In this document: one piece after another, positions 61,945 to 64,000 of the stretch
Layout: each line of letters starts with the position of its first letter
How positions within the stretch are numbered: the stretch's first letter is position 1
NCBI RefSeq assembly: GCF_001642955.1
Contig: NZ_LWSK01000013.1
Coordinates: 1 to 64,000, forward strand
Direction: 5' to 3'
Length of the DNA: 64,000 nt
Source of the DNA: Rubripirellula obstinata
GTDB lineage: Bacteria; Planctomycetota; Planctomycetia; Pirellulales; Pirellulaceae
Notes under the pieces: model-generated
Seen by the model: the letters and a program-made list of their open reading frames with translations, nothing else
The model's database searches: none
What the model was told of the DNA's origin: nothing
Made by a program: the position numbers and the translations under genes

Positions 61945-62118
61945 ATGTCTGAACCAACGAAGCCTTCGATTCCCAACCGAAAAGCGACGGAACCCTCTGA
62001 CGAGTTCGAGTCGCCCAATCCATCCGAAGTGACGCAAAACCCAAAGCCACCGACGAAGGAGTTCGAGACACACAAACGAATGCAGAAACTGCATGAAAGC
62101 AGCGACGACGAAAACTAG
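61945..62118 (+). CDS. small acidic peptide, paralogue B
   Basis: 57 residues: MSEPTKPSIPNRKATEP, DEFESPNPSEVTQNP, EFETHKRMQKLHES. It is collinear with the peptide at 57893 and about 70 percent identical by eye. GAGG lies just upstream. It is likely co-transcribed with the SDR gene. No known function. Confidence 0.8.
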   Translation: MSEPTKPSIPNRKATEPSDEFESPNPSEVTQNPKPPTKEFETHKRMQKLHESSDDEN

Positions 62119-62286
62119 TTCCGCTCATTCAAGCTGTCGGCTCAAAAAGGGACAGGCATTGATTAGGTTGGCGGCGACGAGGTCAATCTGCTCGCACAGT
62201 TTGCCGAGGGCTGACAACTGTCGGCATTTCTGAGAAACACTGCTAAAGATGCTCAAGGATCAGCGTCGAATACTGGCACGCGCGCA

Positions 62287-62846
62287 GCCCAACGCCGTGA
62301 AGGGTTTCCAAATTGTTTAACCGCTTGGGCATCGCCTGGGCCGCTGTGGGGCTAGCACGACGCGCGGGGTGATGCCTGGGCCGCTAAAAGTTTGGGGTTG
62401 ACGCGGACATTGGAGGTCCAAGTTTTATTCCGTCCCTACTGAAGTACGCCAACGGCGTTGAACACCATAGCCCAGGGTTAAGGTTTTGCGAGCGTAGCGA
62501 AGCAAACCGCAACCCTGGGTTGATGACGTTAACGAATTAGTCTCCCCCGTCCCCGATTTTGGCGGCGAAGCCGTCAAAATCGGGGACGGGGGAGGAGGGC
62601 TGCTGGTGCTCCGTGACCCAGGGTTGCAGCGACCCAGGGTTGCAGTGACCCAGGGTTGCAGCGTCAAATCGCCAAGGCGATTGACGACTTTAACCCTGGG
62701 CTATGTTGTTTAACGCCGTTGGCGTAGAGAAAGAAAGTAGCACAAGCAAGAATGACTTTAACCCCAAACTTTTAGCGGCCCAGGCGATGCCAACGCGGCT
62801 AAACGAACTCATCCGTGTTTTCCGGGACCAAAACTCTTCACGGCGT
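62287..62846. repeat. nested palindrome built around an expanded R1 element
   Basis: The left half (62287-62400) and right half (62752-62846) are split R1 arms, joined by AAAAGTTTGGGGTT and its complement AACCCCAAACTTTT. Between them, GCCAACGGCGTTGAACACCA (62451-62470) pairs with about 62690-62722, an internal IR CCCGTCCCCGATTTTGGCGG / CCGTCAAAATCGGGGACGGG spans 62547-62591, and GACCCAGGGTTGCAG repeats three times (62626-62664). The rest of 62119-62975 shows no gene. Confidence 0.8.
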
Positions 62847-62975
62847 TGAGCTGTACCCGACTGAACCCTGGCGGGCCCAGCTACGAAAAATTGCGACGAA
62901 TACGGAACTTGTTTTAGGACAGTTCTCAAGGCGTTGGTTGGAAGTCCGACGCGTAAGCGGCTAAAGACTACTCAA

Positions 62976-64000
62976 CTAAGCCGCACGTCGATCTTGGCGG
63001 ATTCTGCGACTGGCTGCTTCGATGTTTTCTCGAACACATGCATGCGCACCCATTTCACTTGGCGATGCATCGGCGTACCACTGTCGCTCTTCAATCGAAT
63101 CGAGTACTTGATTGGCGACGGCCACGGCACGAGCACCGGCGAAACCATCGACCGTCGGGGCAACACCGGTTTGAATGCTGATTACGAAATCATGCAGTTC
63201 ATCCAGGATCGCGTTTCTTGGTTCCAGTTCAATCGTTTCGCACTTCATACGCGAACTAAACAGTGTCGATCCGTAACCGAGCGGGTTTTCGGTTTCCAAC
63301 CCCAAGTCAAACGATCGATTGACAATCGTTTCGCAAGGACGCACGACTGAAACCGAGGGTGTACCGAAATCGATGTCTGCAAAACCGCGGGCACCGAACA
63401 CCTGCATCGAACGAGCGGGCGATGGGCTGACCCGTGACGCTTTCACATTTGCGACGAGACCACACTCGAATTCAATTCGAGCTTCGGCAACGTCTTCGTG
63501 ATCGCTGATGATCGATAGACCGCTGCTGTGAATCGATTTTACGGATGCGTCCGTCATTGAAAGAATCAGGTCCAGGTCGTGAATCATCAGATCCATCACG
63601 ACACCGACATCCAAACAGCGACCGGGAAAGCTGGATGCACGAACGGCTTCGACGTACTTCACGTCGCTCGTCAAATCGCCAAGCGCCGTGAACGCAGGAT
63701 TGAATCGTTCGACATGGCCAACTTGCAACGTCAAACGATTCTTCGATGCCAACTGAGCCAAGCGATCAGCATCTTCGCGCTTGATCGTGATCGGCTTTTC
63801 GACAAAGACGTGTTTGCCGGCCTTCAAGAACGCTTCGGCAACTTCCGAGTGCGAATCGGTTGGCGAAGCGATGATCACCGCGTCAACTGAATCGATGGCG
63901 TCGCTGAATGCTTCGTGCGTTGGAACTGAAAAAAGTTCGGCCGCGTTCTTTCTTGCTGCTTCAAAAGGATCACTGACGCTAACCAGCGATGCACCTTCGA
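62976..64000 (-). CDS. Gfo/Idh/MocA-family oxidoreductase (5' end outside window)
   Basis: At least 341 residues. The gene runs off the right edge, so the N-terminal Rossmann GxGxxG is not seen. The visible part begins inside the NAD domain: DPFEAARKNAAELF, VIIASPTDSHSEVA and the conserved HVFVEKPITI (Lys of the EKP motif). The C-terminal substrate domain follows, with MIHDLDLIL and DHEDVAEARIEFE. Typical length about 350-380. These enzymes oxidise or reduce sugars or inositol-like substrates; the substrate is unknown. Confidence 0.88.
   Translation of the reverse strand, partial: EGASLVSVSDPFEAARKNAAELFSVPTHEAFSDAIDSVDAVIIASPTDSHSEVAEAFLKAGKHVFVEKPITIKREDADRLAQLASKNRLTLQVGHVERFNPAFTALGDLTSDVKYVEAVRASSFPGRCLDVGVVMDLMIHDLDLILSMTDASVKSIHSSGLSIISDHEDVAEARIEFECGLVANVKASRVSPSPARSMQVFGARGFADIDFGTPSVSVVRPCETIVNRSFDLGLETENPLGYGSTLFSSRMKCETIELEPRNAILDELHDFVISIQTGVAPTVDGFAGARAVAVANQVLDSIEERQWYADASPSEMGAHACVRENIEAASRRIRQDRRAA

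Overview
The window looks like chromosomal DNA from a marine planctomycete close to Rhodopirellula (Pirellulaceae). The evidence is a large YTV-repeat protein of the Rhodopirellula cell-surface type, MoxR/DUF58/transglutaminase operons, frequent GTG and TTG starts, few Shine-Dalgarno sequences in some operons, and many long intergenic palindromes. This placement is an inference; there is no rRNA in the window.

Layout. 0-11 kb: a MoxR ATPase gene diverges from an FHA-GAF histidine kinase gene across a giant imperfect palindrome. A four-gene leftward operon follows (unknown protein, second MoxR, DUF58, TgpA-like transglutaminase), then a hemolysin III gene. 11-17 kb: a small secreted protein and the YTV surface protein, each with a terminator, then a REP-associated tyrosine transposase (RAYT) lying inside its own REP sequences. 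17-19.4 kb: a membrane transporter, a PlsC acyltransferase and tRNA-Arg(TCG). 19.7-26.6 kb: a complete type I Wadjet defence operon, jetABCD, directly after the tRNA. 26.8-31.5 kb: membrane transport genes, a 50-residue cysteine-rich protein and a hydrolase. 32-36.6 kb: a 1500-residue CheB-CheR-PAS hybrid sensor kinase. 37-44.8 kb: DUF1206 and DUF421 membrane proteins, a three-gene glycosyltransferase operon, a PDZ protein and a MATE exporter. 44.8-62.1 kb: a long, mostly rightward run of envelope and stress genes (PfpI, an HPF-sigma fusion, MscS, DUF2382, small lipoproteins, holin-like, DUF3618, SDR and tiny acidic peptides). The right end carries a partial Gfo/Idh/MocA oxidoreductase.

Two observations deserve most attention. 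First, between 28 and 61 kb I found eleven sigma-54-type promoters (GG-N10-GC, with TGGCAC/TTGC context) upstream of envelope and stress genes and of the glycosyltransferase operon. This suggests one RpoN-dependent regulon spread over the region. Second, the RAYT protein is a fusion of two Y1-transposase halves. The first keeps the tyrosine helix but has lost the HUH motif; the second keeps HUH but stops before the tyrosine helix. Together they could form a single-chain pseudo-dimer with one composite active site.

Several dispersed repeat families fill the intergenic space: a nested palindrome in at least six places, an unrelated inverted pair, REP units and 15-25 bp tandem arrays. They also create false N-terminal extensions on neighbouring reading frames. 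Starts were therefore chosen from domain boundaries, overlaps and ribosome binding sites.
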